Shown here: positions 1-7,320 of the stretch, piece after piece
Layout of the letters: each line of letters opens with the position of its first letter
How positions within the stretch are numbered: the first letter of the stretch is position 1
Assembly: GCA_036381215.1 (NCBI GenBank)
Contig: DASVDF010000027.1
Coordinates: 1-9,378, forward strand
Direction of reading: 5' to 3'
From: IDS-8 sp036381215
Lineage (GTDB): Bacteria > Pseudomonadota > Gammaproteobacteria > Steroidobacterales > Woeseiaceae
DNA length: 9,378 nt
Position numbers and translations under genes: made by a program
Notes under the pieces: generated by a model
The model's input: the letters and a program-made list of their open reading frames with translations, nothing else
Databases searched by the model: none
Told to the model about the DNA's origin: nothing

Positions 1-519
1 CGCGGGATAACCGCGGTAGACGATCACGCGAATGTCGGGCACTCCCTGGTAGCTCACGTCCGCGAACAGCGGGTCGAAGTGCACGCAGTATTCGATGAGC
101 GCGGTATCGGGTGTGCCGCCCAGGCTGTACTGGCCGCCGACCACGTTCGAGATGTGGTGCTCGATCTCCGCGGTCGTGACTAGCAGGCCGTTGGCCAGGC
201 GGAAAGTATCCGCCTTGCGCTTGCTGCGGCCCGTGATGACGATGATGCCGTCACCGCCGCTGCCGTGTGCCGGCTTGATGACGAACGCGTCGCGCCCCTC
301 GACGATGCTCATGAACCGCCGCACCTGCGCCTGGCTCGCGATCACTCCGTAGAGCTCGGGCACGGGCATGCCGGCGTCCTGCGCCAGCTGCTTGGTCAGC
401 ACCTTGTCGTCGACCCGCGGATAGAAGCGGCGCGGATTGAGCCGCATGATGTACTCGGCGTTGCGCTCGTTGATGCCGAGCACACCGGCCTCCCGCAGCA
501 TTCGGCGGCGCCGCCACAT
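1..519 (-). CDS. RimK-related alpha-L-glutamate ligase-like ATP-grasp protein (partial, 3' end outside window)
   Basis: The frame is open from ATG at 519 to the window edge, giving 173 residues and no stop. It starts MWRRRRMLREAGVLGINERN and matches what I know of the alpha-L-glutamate ligase-like family (TIGR02291), ATP-grasp enzymes related to RimK that join an amino acid or peptide to an acceptor carboxylate. Visible features are the pre-ATP-grasp segment with VDDKVLTK (37-44), the ATP-binding lysine and glycine-rich loop IKPAHGSGGDGI (81-92), and PDIRVIVYRGYP (161-172), typical of the central ATP-grasp domain. The C-terminal catalytic metal-binding part lies outside. The start sits 6 bp after the stop of the inactive transglutaminase gene, with a purine-rich GGGAGC just before the ATG, so the two are very probably co-transcribed and translationally coupled. 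The acceptor substrate is not known to me. Family assignment is firm; the biochemical role is not. Confidence 0.88.
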   Translation of the reverse strand, partial: MWRRRRMLREAGVLGINERNAEYIMRLNPRRFYPRVDDKVLTKQLAQDAGMPVPELYGVIASQAQVRRFMSIVEGRDAFVIKPAHGSGGDGIIVITGRSKRKADTFRLANGLLVTTAEIEHHISNVVGGQYSLGGTPDTALIEYCVHFDPLFADVSYQGVPDIRVIVYRGYPA

Positions 520-525
520 GGCTCC

Positions 526-2058
526 CTACCGGCTCCCCCGGCTCCCCGCCAGCGCCTTGAAACGCATGAGCTCCGACAGGCGATAGCCGGTGTAGCGGCC
601 GAGCAGCAGTATGACCGAGAGCAACGCCAGGAGCAGCTCCGGGAAGGTGAACACGATGTGCTCCAGCCAGTCCATGCCCATCGAGAGATAGGCCAGGATG
701 GCCACCACCATGCTGCCGAGACCGGCGCGCATCGCGTCCCCCGGCCCCCTCTCCTCCCACAGCACGGACATGCGCTCGATGGTCATCGCGATGATGACCA
801 TCGGGAAGAGCGCCACCGAGAGTCCGGTCACCATGCCGAGCTGGTGCGATACGATGCTGATGACGAGCATGAGCAGCACCACCACGGTCACCACCGCAGC
901 CAGCCGCGGCACGAGCAGCAGGCGCAGTCGTTCCAGCAGAAAACGGATGCTGAGGCCGAGCGCGACCAGCACCGTGAACAGGATGACGCCGGACACCAGC
1001 CGCGTTTCGCGGAAGGCGAGGGCGATCAGCACCGGCATGAAGGTACCGAAGGTCTCGATGCCGATCACGTTACGCATGAACAGCATCACGAAAGCACCGA
1101 CCGGCACCATCAGCAGCACCGCGTAGACGGCCTGGGTCTTGATGGGCAGGCTGAACAGCGAGAAATCGATCAGCCTGGACTCACGCTGCTCGGCGCGGTG
1201 CTTGGTGATCTCCATCGTATCCACGACATTGCGCTGGACGGCAAAGTTCACCTGGAGCTCGCTGCCGCCCTCGATCGAGACCAGCGGCTGGCTGCCGCGC
1301 CACCAGATGAGAAAACGATCGGGCAGCCCCTCGGCGCCGGTCGACGGATCGAAGTAGCGCCAGCGATCACCGTCGTGGATTTCGAGCCAGGGCTGCGGCT
1401 GCACCTCGGGTGCCTGGTCCTGCAGCGGTATGCCGTGCACCATGCGCGCGGGAATGCGCTCGCTGTTCAGCACGAGAATCGCGCGCTCGACGAACTCGGC
1501 GGGGGTGTCGACATCGGCGAGCAGGAGCTCGATGTTCGGATTCGGCGAGGGATCGTTCATCATCCGCAGCAGCACAGAGGCGAACGAAGCCTCTTCCGCC
1601 GAGTGCTCGCGCACTTCCGCGATGATCACGTTGATGGCGGTGTGCACCGGCTCTTCCACGACCGGCGGCAGCGGCAGGGGCGGCGTGAGATCCGTCTGGT
1701 CGCGCTCCGGGTCCTCGTACACCACCACGCGGTAATACAAGGCCTGCGTGCCGTCGGCGCGCCGCACCGTCCACTGGGCCTGGCGGTCCTCGCCGACGTA
1801 ATTGATCGCGAACGCGTAATTGCGCGACACGGAAAACTCGTCCAGGGTGGCGAAGCCCGGTGTCAGCGTGGGTATCTGCAGCCCCACACGGATGGAGCCC
1901 GGCCCGCTCTGGAAGCGCACCGTCGTCTCCACGGTCCAGGTCGGCGTCGACTGTCTTTCGGTGAGCGGGAATCCCAGCACGCGCCACTTGTAGACGAAGG
2001 TCGCAAGCGCGATCGCCGTCAGGATGCCGGCGAGCACCAGCACGTAGCGGTTCGTCAT
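526..2058 (-). CDS. Inactive transglutaminase fused to a seven-helix membrane domain (UUP1-type)
   Basis: This 510-residue protein starts with a membrane anchor (about 4-22), followed by a soluble region of about 280 residues and seven hydrophobic helices near 309-329, 338-350, 353-375, 385-404, 408-427, 445-462 and 470-487. The layout fits the Transglut_i_TM / 7TM_transglut families. The soluble part keeps the transglutaminase fold signatures RIPARMVHG (201-209) and WLEIHDGDRWRYFDPSTG (224-241), but no cysteine stands at the nucleophile position and the usual HAW histidine is replaced by QPW (222-224), so it should be catalytically dead. I infer a periplasmic binding or scaffold domain held by the 7TM part. 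The partner is probably the ATP-grasp ligase that follows after 6 bp, a pairing recurrent in proteobacteria. No good Shine-Dalgarno precedes ATG 2058; the start is chosen because it opens directly on the first membrane helix. The pathway is unknown to me. Confidence 0.88.
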   Translation of the reverse strand: MTNRYVLVLAGILTAIALATFVYKWRVLGFPLTERQSTPTWTVETTVRFQSGPGSIRVGLQIPTLTPGFATLDEFSVSRNYAFAINYVGEDRQAQWTVRRADGTQALYYRVVVYEDPERDQTDLTPPLPLPPVVEEPVHTAINVIIAEVREHSAEEASFASVLLRMMNDPSPNPNIELLLADVDTPAEFVERAILVLNSERIPARMVHGIPLQDQAPEVQPQPWLEIHDGDRWRYFDPSTGAEGLPDRFLIWWRGSQPLVSIEGGSELQVNFAVQRNVVDTMEITKHRAEQRESRLIDFSLFSLPIKTQAVYAVLLMVPVGAFVMLFMRNVIGIETFGTFMPVLIALAFRETRLVSGVILFTVLVALGLSIRFLLERLRLLLVPRLAAVVTVVVLLMLVISIVSHQLGMVTGLSVALFPMVIIAMTIERMSVLWEERGPGDAMRAGLGSMVVAILAYLSMGMDWLEHIVFTFPELLLALLSVILLLGRYTGYRLSELMRFKALAGSRGSR

Positions 2059-2166
2059 GCGTTGCGCACGGCCTGTGAAACGGCAGTCAAGCGAGCCCCC
2101 CTGGCGCTGTTCCGGAGCGGTGGATCGGGATTGTTGTTCCGGTGCCGCGGACGTTCGGGCCCGCCG

Positions 2167-2195
2167 ATTTTACACTCTCGCGGCAGGGGGGAAAG
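2167..2195 (-). promoter_or_regulatory. Candidate sigma-70 promoter for the transglutaminase/ligase pair
   Basis: Read on the minus strand, TAAAAT (2172-2167, five of six to TATAAT) is preceded by TG and stands out in GC-rich DNA. A weak -35, CTTTCC, lies 17 bp upstream (2195-2190), directly after the ubiI stop codon. Transcription would start near 2160, giving a leader of about 100 nt before ATG 2058. No clear terminator follows ubiI, so read-through from the ubi operon is also possible. Confidence 0.35.
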
Positions 2196-3410
2196 TCATC
2201 CCTCACCGTCCGCGAGGCCCAGGGCGGTTTCCACGATGCGCCGGCGCAGCGGGCCGCTCCGGTTGAAGAGCGTCATCCCGGCGGCCCTGAGCGCGGCGAG
2301 CGGCGTCGCGCGCGCGGCAAACAAGCGGTTCAGCGCGTCGGTGAAGTAGAGCATCGCGGCGTTCGCCCCGCGCCGGGTCCGCTCGTAGCGCCGCAGCACG
2401 GTCAGGTCGCCGGGGTGCTCGCCGGCCGAGAGCCCCGCGGCGATGCAGCGCGCGAGCACCGCCGCATCCGCAATGCCGAGGTTGGCGCCCTGCCCGGCGA
2501 GCGGATGGATGTTGTGCGCCGCATCGCCGAGCAACGCGAGCCCCGGCTGCACGTAACGGGCCGCGTGCTGCGCCTGGAGCGGAAAGCGCCCACGCGGCCC
2601 GGCCGGCGTGAGCGTGCCGAGCACGTAGCCGCTTGCCCTGCCGAGCCGATCCCCGAGCACGCCGTCGTCGTCCGCCACTGCCTCGTCCGCCGCCTCCGGC
2701 GTCGTGGACCAGACGACCGACACGCGGCCATCCGCCAGCGGCAGCAGCGCGAGCGGCCCGTCCGGCAGGAAGCGCTGCCACGCCGTCCAGCGATGCGGCT
2801 CTTCGGGACGAACGTGCGTCACGAAGGCCGACTGCCGGTAGCGGCGCACATGGGTGCCGATGCGTGCCTGCCGCCGTACGCAAGACCCGGGGCCATCCGC
2901 GGCCACGAGCAGCTCCGGGCGGGCACAGTCCGCGCCTTCGAAGTGCACGGCGTAACGCTCGCCGTCGCGCTCGAGCGAGCGGATCGGCGTCGCGAAGGAC
3001 AGCTCGACGCCGCTCGCCTCGACGACCTCCAGCAGCGCTTCCCGCAACAAGCCGTTCTCGACGATGAAGCCGAGCTCCGGCACGGCGAACTCGTCGGCAT
3101 CGAAGCGCAGCGTGCCGGGCCCTGCGACGTCCGCGCGCGCGTCCCAGACGCGCATCGCGCGGAACGGGCAGGCGCGCACCGCGAGCACTCGCGGCCAGAC
3201 CTCGAGGGTCCGGAAGAGGCGCACGGATCCGGCCGCGATCGCGGATACGCGGAGTGCGACGTCATCCGCTGCGTCGAAGCGCGGGCGCTCCCCGGCGTCC
3301 ACGACGCGCACGCGCAGGCGACTCCCCGCCGTACCGTGCCCCAGCAGGGCGGCGAGAGTCAGGCCGGTGATGCCGGCCCCGGCGATGAGAATGTCGCAAG
3401 GCTGTCTCAT
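2196..3410 (-). CDS. ubiI: FAD-dependent ubiquinone-biosynthesis hydroxylase, UbiI (VisC) type
   Basis: This is a 404-residue class A flavoprotein monooxygenase of the UbiH/UbiI/UbiF (COQ6) family, which hydroxylates the ring of polyprenylphenol intermediates using NAD(P)H and O2. Visible parts are the N-terminal FAD motif GAGITG (11-16), the DG motif VAADG (169-173) and the C-terminal FAD motif GDAAHNIHPLAGQGANLG (295-312), which has the GD..HPLAGQG form of UbiI/UbiF rather than UbiH. Its place after pepP and ubiH matches E. coli ubiI (C5 hydroxylase). The ATG at 3410 forms an ATGA overlap with the ubiH stop, so translation is coupled; the frame stays open 127 codons further upstream, but that part lies inside ubiH and would spoil the N-terminal Rossmann fold. 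Which ring carbon it attacks cannot be read from sequence, since these hydroxylases vary in regioselectivity between lineages. Confidence 0.9.
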   Translation of the reverse strand: MRQPCDILIAGAGITGLTLAALLGHGTAGSRLRVRVVDAGERPRFDAADDVALRVSAIAAGSVRLFRTLEVWPRVLAVRACPFRAMRVWDARADVAGPGTLRFDADEFAVPELGFIVENGLLREALLEVVEASGVELSFATPIRSLERDGERYAVHFEGADCARPELLVAADGPGSCVRRQARIGTHVRRYRQSAFVTHVRPEEPHRWTAWQRFLPDGPLALLPLADGRVSVVWSTTPEAADEAVADDDGVLGDRLGRASGYVLGTLTPAGPRGRFPLQAQHAARYVQPGLALLGDAAHNIHPLAGQGANLGIADAAVLARCIAAGLSAGEHPGDLTVLRRYERTRRGANAAMLYFTDALNRLFAARATPLAALRAAGMTLFNRSGPLRRRIVETALGLADGEG

Positions 3411-4633
3411 GCGAGCGGCACGCCTCGCGCGAGACGCGGCAGGCGGCCGGCAAGGCCCATCGCATGGCGCGCGAACGCGCCGCGCACGCCCGGCAGCAGG
3501 TCGAACCCGAGCATGCCCGCGCGCCGCAGCAAGCGCAGCGACGGGCGGCGGCTGCCGAACAGGCGCACCAGCCCGTCGGTGAGCCACACCACCTTGCGCT
3601 GGTCCGCGCGGCGCCATTCGGCGTAGGCCGCGAGCAGCTCCGGGGACCCGAGGTCGCTGCCTGCCGCCTTCGCGTCCGCCAGCAGGTCGCAGAGGGCGGC
3701 GACGTCGCGCAACCCCAGGTTGAACCCCTGCGCCGCGACCGGGTGCAGCCCGTGCGCCGCATTGCCGACGAGCACGGCACGCGCCGCGCACAACCGCAGG
3801 GCGCGGGTCAGTGTGAGCGGGTAGACGGCGCGGCGGCCGACCGTGCCGAGCGTGCCCAGGCGCCAGCCGAACGCGTCCTGCAGGCGCACGAGGAAGGCTT
3901 CATCCGGCAGCTCGCGAACGTCCCGCGCTTCGGCAGTCGGCAGGATCAGGACGAAAGCCATCCTGCCGTCCGCAACCGGCAGCAGCGCCAGCGCTCCCGA
4001 CTCCGTGAAGCGCTCGAACGCGCGGTGCTCCGGCGCCAGCTCCGGCAGCAGGTTGCCGGTGATCGCCGACTGCGCGTAATCAATCGAGCTCGCATCGATG
4101 CCGAGCATCGAGCGCACCGACGAGCGCGCGCCGTCGGCCGCGACGAGCAGCGCGGCCGTGAGCGTGCTCGTCGCACCACCCGACTCGACGTCCACCGCCA
4201 CGCGCTCCGGCGCGCCGGCGGTAGCCGTGATGCGCGCCGGGCAGAACCAGTGCAGGTTGTCGAAGGTCGCGGCACGGCGCTGGAGCACGTCGCCGAGCAC
4301 GCGATTGATCACGACGTGGCCGAGCGCCTCGACGCCCTGCTCGGCCGCATCGATGTGCGAGAAGCCGAAGCGCCCGCGCTCGGAGACGTGGATGCTGGTA
4401 ATCGGCGTCGAGGCGGCGTCGACCTCCGCCCACAGGCCCATGGCCTCGAACATCCGCCGGCTGCTGCGCGAGAGCGCCGTCGAGCGGTCGTCGAAGCTCG
4501 GCTGCGCGGCGGCCTCGCGCGCGACCGGCTCGACGATCGCGATCTCGAGCCCGAGCGGCGCCAGCGCGACGGCCAGGCTCGTGCCGATCATTCCGCCGCC
4601 CGCGATCACGATGTCGTAGTGACCGGATGCCAT
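3407..4633 (-). CDS. ubiH: 2-octaprenyl-6-methoxyphenol hydroxylase, UbiH type
   Basis: This 408-residue paralogue of the next gene has the same fold: GGGMIG (12-17) binds the FAD diphosphate, E35 at the end of the second strand should bind ribose, DDRSTAL (48-54) follows, VAADG (164-168) is the DG motif, and the C-terminal FAD motif reads GNAAHGLHPVAAQGFNLG (290-307). Asparagine in GNAA and QGFNLG in place of QGVNLG are UbiH hallmarks, in agreement with its position between pepP and ubiI as in E. coli. UbiH hydroxylates C6 of the ubiquinone ring, at the membrane surface within the Ubi complex. Its ATG at 4633 is 5 bp after the pepP stop and it ends in a 4-bp overlap with ubiI. The second glycine of the usual HP.AGQG motif is alanine here (HPVAAQG), a mild departure. 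Confidence 0.9.
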   Translation of the reverse strand: MASGHYDIVIAGGGMIGTSLAVALAPLGLEIAIVEPVAREAAAQPSFDDRSTALSRSSRRMFEAMGLWAEVDAASTPITSIHVSERGRFGFSHIDAAEQGVEALGHVVINRVLGDVLQRRAATFDNLHWFCPARITATAGAPERVAVDVESGGATSTLTAALLVAADGARSSVRSMLGIDASSIDYAQSAITGNLLPELAPEHRAFERFTESGALALLPVADGRMAFVLILPTAEARDVRELPDEAFLVRLQDAFGWRLGTLGTVGRRAVYPLTLTRALRLCAARAVLVGNAAHGLHPVAAQGFNLGLRDVAALCDLLADAKAAGSDLGSPELLAAYAEWRRADQRKVVWLTDGLVRLFGSRRPSLRLLRRAGMLGFDLLPGVRGAFARHAMGLAGRLPRLARGVPLA

Positions 4634-4638
4634 GCGCG

Positions 4639-5943
4639 TCAGCCGGCCGCCATGAGGCGCTCGATCTCGTCCGGCTCGCGCGCGAGATCGCGCGTCAGCA
4701 CATCCGGGCCGTCGCGGGTCACCGCGACGTCGTCCTCGATGCGCACGCCGATGCGGCGCCAGCGCGCCGGCGCCTTGGCCTTGGGCGGGATGTAGATGCC
4801 GGGCTCGACCGTCATCACCATGCCGGGCTCGAGCAGGCGCCACTCGTCGCCCACCTTGTAGTCGCCGACGTCGTGCACGTCCATGCCCAGCCAGTGCCCG
4901 GTGCGGTGCATGAAGTAGTCGCGGTACGCGCCGCTGCGGATCAGCTTCGGCAACGTGCCGTCGAGCAGGCCGAGCCGCTTCAGGCCGCGCGTAATCACGC
5001 GCACGGCGGTGTCGTGCGGGTCGTTCCAGTGATTGCCGGCGCGCGCCTTGCCGATGGCTGCATGCTGGGCTTCCAGCACGATGTCGTAGATGGCGCGCTG
5101 CTCCGGCGAGAAACGGCCGTTCACCGGCACCGTGCGCGTCACGTCCGAGGCGTAGTAGTCGTACTCGCAGCCGGCGTCGATGAGCAGCACGTCGCCGTCG
5201 GCAAGCTCGGCCTCGTTCGCCACGTAGTGCAAAATGCAGCTGTTCGCGCCACTGCCGACGATCGGGGGATAGGACGGCGTCGCATTGTGCCGCCGGAACT
5301 CGTGCAGGTACTCCGCCTCGACCTGATATTCACGCACGCCCGGTCGCACGGCGCGCATCGCCCGCGCGTGCGCCGCCACCGCGATCTTCGCCGCGCGGCG
5401 CATGGCGGACAGCTCGGCGCGGCTCTTGTACAGGCGCATGTCGTGCAGCACGTGATCGAGCGCCACGAGCTCCTGCGGCGCGTGCGTGCCGCTCGCGCCG
5501 CGTGCCCGCAGCGACTTGACCCAGTCCGTGACCCGCCGGTCGAAATCGCGGTGCACGCCCATCGTGTAATAGACGCGATCGCGCGACTCCATGAGTCCCG
5601 GCAGGATGTCGTCGAGATCGTCGATGGGGAACGCGTCGTCCGCGCCGTAATCCGCCACGGCGCCGTCCGGGCCGGCCCGCGCGCCCTCCCAGCGCTCGCG
5701 GTCGCGATCGTGCTCGCGGACGAACAGCACGAACTCGCCGTTCGCGCGGCCCGGCGCGAGCACCGCGACCGAATCGGGCTCCGCGAAACCGGTGAGATAA
5801 TAGAAGTCGCTGTCCTGCCGGTAAGGATGCTCGACGTCGCGGCTGCGCAGCCTGACCGGCGCGCCCGGCAAAATGGCGATCGCCCCTTCACCCATCATCC
5901 GCATGAGCTGCCGGCGGCGCCGGGCAAATTCCTGGCTGTTCAT
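4639..5943 (-). CDS. pepP: Xaa-Pro aminopeptidase (aminopeptidase P II)
   Basis: This 434-residue M24B metallopeptidase removes an N-terminal residue that precedes proline, in the cytoplasm. An AMP_N domain (about 2-135, including DSDFYYLTGFAEP at 44-56) is followed by the pita-bread catalytic domain. Every expected dimanganese ligand is present: D256 in LLIDAGCEYD, D267 in YASDVTRT, H350 in HRTGHWLGMDVHD (with H346 and H357 as accessory histidines), E380 in TVEPGIYIP and E403 in RIEDDVAVT. Length and motif spacing are close to E. coli PepP. The gene lies 21 bp after the ygfB-like stop and 5 bp before ubiH, matching the conserved ygfB-pepP-ubiH-ubiI order. Its link to ubiquinone synthesis is positional, with no known biochemical basis. 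Confidence 0.95.
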   Translation of the reverse strand: MNSQEFARRRRQLMRMMGEGAIAILPGAPVRLRSRDVEHPYRQDSDFYYLTGFAEPDSVAVLAPGRANGEFVLFVREHDRDRERWEGARAGPDGAVADYGADDAFPIDDLDDILPGLMESRDRVYYTMGVHRDFDRRVTDWVKSLRARGASGTHAPQELVALDHVLHDMRLYKSRAELSAMRRAAKIAVAAHARAMRAVRPGVREYQVEAEYLHEFRRHNATPSYPPIVGSGANSCILHYVANEAELADGDVLLIDAGCEYDYYASDVTRTVPVNGRFSPEQRAIYDIVLEAQHAAIGKARAGNHWNDPHDTAVRVITRGLKRLGLLDGTLPKLIRSGAYRDYFMHRTGHWLGMDVHDVGDYKVGDEWRLLEPGMVMTVEPGIYIPPKAKAPARWRRIGVRIEDDVAVTRDGPDVLTRDLAREPDEIERLMAAG

Positions 5944-5964
5944 CCTGTGCTCGCCGTCACGCGC

Positions 5965-6555
5965 TCAGTGCAGGCGGTCCGTCGAGCTGTCCGCGGATTG
6001 CGCGGCGGCGCCCCGCCACGGCGCGAGCTCCTCGTACACGAGCTGGGCCGCCGTGCGGACGTATTCCACGAGCTCGGTGTACGCCTCCTCGACCGTCTCC
6101 TCATTCTCGTCTCCCGCGGTGGCCCGCGTGATTTCGAGCAGATCCTTGATCACGCCGCTGACCGGCTCGCTCGCGAGCCTCGCCTTGAGCGCGGCGGCGT
6201 GCGGCCCGGACACCAGCCCGTGCAGGAAGCCTTCGCACCAGTGCGCGAGCGCCTGCGCGCGTTCCTCTGCCGGTGCCGCATCATCCGGCAGCAGCGGCTG
6301 GAACGCCGACTGGCGCTCCGCGAGCTTCTCGACGCTGGTGTCGAGCAAGGCGGCGAGCAGTCCTTCGCATTCGTCACGGTTGGAATCGCCGGCCGTCAGG
6401 TCGCCGGTCACCTCATGCAGCCAGTCGCGGCCGGCGCTGCGCCCGGCGACGGCGAGCCGGCCGCACAAGAGGCCGTGCGCCTGCGCGGCATCCCACCCGG
6501 CGCCACAGCGGCGCAGCGCCGTTTCCAGGTCTTCGTGCTCGGGACTCGCCTCCAT
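5965..6555 (-). CDS. ygfB: UPF0149 family protein (YgfB-like)
   Basis: This acidic 196-residue protein belongs to the UPF0149/YgfB/YecA family, small helical proteins. YgfB has been linked to regulation in Pseudomonas, but a general mechanism is not settled. Family signatures seen here are AQAHGLLCG (24-32), FQPLLPDD (85-92), ALAHWCEGFLHGL (102-114) and the helical stretch EYVRTAAQLVYEEL (164-177). Length is close to E. coli YgfB. It is the first gene of the minus-strand run, 21 bp before pepP, which fixes the identity by synteny. ATG 6555 is taken as the start because the sequence upstream of it does not resemble the family; an in-frame TTG a few codons upstream (6572) cannot be excluded. 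No metal-binding SEC-C tail like that of YecA is seen; the C-terminus is a short Ser/Ala-rich tail ending in LH. Confidence 0.88.
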   Translation of the reverse strand: MEASPEHEDLETALRRCGAGWDAAQAHGLLCGRLAVAGRSAGRDWLHEVTGDLTAGDSNRDECEGLLAALLDTSVEKLAERQSAFQPLLPDDAAPAEERAQALAHWCEGFLHGLVSGPHAAALKARLASEPVSGVIKDLLEITRATAGDENEETVEEAYTELVEYVRTAAQLVYEELAPWRGAAAQSADSSTDRLH

Positions 6556-6603
6556 GACACCATCACTCAACCGACGATGCACAATGATCCCACGCCGCGC
6601 TTT

Positions 6604-6619
6604 CGCCGGCCAACCGGCG
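6604..6619. repeat. Small perfect hairpin in the divergent intergenic region
   Basis: CGCCGG (6604-6609) and CCGGCG (6614-6619) form a perfect 6-bp stem with a CCAA loop. It lies between the ygfB-like start (6555) and the plus-strand promoter (6640-6668). It could be a protein-binding site for the divergent promoters or chance in GC-rich DNA; no T-tract follows, so it is not an intrinsic terminator. I see no convincing -35/-10 pair for the minus-strand operon in this gap. Confidence 0.3.
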
Positions 6620-6639
6620 GTGAGCGGCCCGGCGGCCAA

Positions 6640-6668
6640 TTGATTCTGCCCCGGGCGGGCTCTATATT
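6640..6668 (+). promoter_or_regulatory. Sigma-70 promoter of the zapB-like/zapA/6S operon
   Basis: TTGATT (6640-6645) and TATATT (6663-6668) are separated by exactly 17 bp; each matches the consensus hexamer at four or more positions. Seven bases after the -10 is 6675, the A of the start codon of the next gene, so the expected transcript would have almost no leader. This is the best promoter-like sequence in the window. Confidence 0.65.
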
Positions 6669-6674
6669 TCGCGC

Positions 6675-6902
6675 ATGGCGGACGACGCACATACCTTCGA
6701 GCACGAGCTGAAGCGGCTCGAGAAGCGCGTCGACGCGCTGGTTCTGGTCTGCGATCAACTCCAGGACGAGAATCGCTCGTTGCGCCAGCGGCAGGATGCC
6801 CTGACCGCCGAGCGCGCCACGCTCTTGCAGAAGAACGAGCAGGTGCGAGCGCGCGTCGAAGCGATGATCGGCCGTCTCAAGGCGATGGAACAGGGGAGTT
6901 GA
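6675..6902 (+). CDS. Short coiled-coil protein, TIGR02449 family (ZapB-like)
   Basis: This 75-residue, highly charged protein is predicted to be almost entirely coiled coil: heptad-like leucines run through LKRLEKRVDALVLVCDQLQD (12-31) and on to RVEAMIGRLKAMEQ near the C-terminus. It matches my memory of the TIGR02449 family, found next to zapA in pseudomonads and relatives and similar in size and character to the Z-ring accessory protein ZapB. A role in Z-ring organisation is inferred from this and from zapA lying 57 bp downstream. There is no Shine-Dalgarno before ATG 6675, and the -10 box ends only 6 bp before it, suggesting a leaderless message. No enzymatic motif is present. Confidence 0.82.
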   Translation: MADDAHTFEHELKRLEKRVDALVLVCDQLQDENRSLRQRQDALTAERATLLQKNEQVRARVEAMIGRLKAMEQGS

Positions 6903-6959
6903 CGCGTTCCCGCGTCACCGGGACCGGGCCGCACGCGCCGGCCGGAACGGAGTTTTCAC

Positions 6960-7280
6960 ATGAGTGACATGTACGCGCACGTCAACGTCCGGATCCTGGA
7001 AAAGGAGTACCAGGTCGCCTGCCCCGCCCACGAGCGCACCGACCTGCTCGACTCCGCCGAATACCTGAATGCGCGGATGCGCGAGATCCGCGACAGCGGC
7101 AAAGTGGTCGGGCTCGACCGCATTGCCGTGATGGCGGCCCTGAACATGGCCAACGAGCTGCTGCACGCGCGGGCTCGCGACCGCAACCTCGAGGGCGACG
7201 TCGGCAAGCGCCTCAAGGTCATGGCGGACCGCGTGGAGTCCGCCCTCGAGGCCAGGCAGCAGCTCGAGCTGACCGGCTGA
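6960..7280 (+). CDS. zapA: Cell division protein ZapA
   Basis: The 106-residue protein fits ZapA, which binds and cross-links FtsZ filaments at the division site. The N-terminal beta-rich domain VNVRILEKEYQVACPAHERT (8-27) is followed by a helix with LDSAEYLNARMREIRD, then the conserved core RIAVMAALNMANELL, and a long C-terminal coiled coil used for dimer and tetramer formation. GGAG (6949-6952) lies 7 nt before ATG 6960, a good ribosome site in contrast to the gene before it. The 57-bp gap upstream has no obvious promoter or terminator, so it is probably transcribed with the zapB-like gene. It is followed by 6S RNA and ygfA, the arrangement known from E. coli and Pseudomonas. Confidence 0.95.
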   Translation: MSDMYAHVNVRILEKEYQVACPAHERTDLLDSAEYLNARMREIRDSGKVVGLDRIAVMAALNMANELLHARARDRNLEGDVGKRLKVMADRVESALEARQQLELTG

Positions 7281-7320
7281 AACCTTGCCATCCTCGACCG
7301 GTCGAATCCCGAACGAGTCT

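Noticed and set aside
265..2349. 694-residue plus-strand open frame opposite the transglutaminase gene
   Set aside because: It is rich in His, Arg and Gln in no domain-like order, has no ribosome site, and is antisense to a gene with clear family motifs. Long antisense frames are common in high-GC DNA.
3411..3791. Upstream extension of the ubiI frame by 127 codons
   Set aside because: The extra part lies inside ubiH in another frame and precedes the N-terminal FAD motif; the ATGA overlap at 3407-3410 is the natural start.
2142..4795. Long plus-strand frames at 2142-3626 and 3464-4795
   Set aside because: They are Arg/Ala-rich, antisense to ubiI and ubiH, and have no domain features.
4634..4843. 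Upstream extension of the ubiH frame into pepP
   Set aside because: It adds low-complexity sequence before the Rossmann motif; ATG 4633, 5 bp after the pepP stop, gives the normal family length.
4627..6711. 694-residue plus-strand open frame opposite pepP and the ygfB-like gene
   Set aside because: It runs antisense across two well-identified genes and their junction, with repetitive Arg/Ala/Val/His composition and no motif. It is a shadow of codon bias; equal length to the frame at 265-2349 is coincidence.
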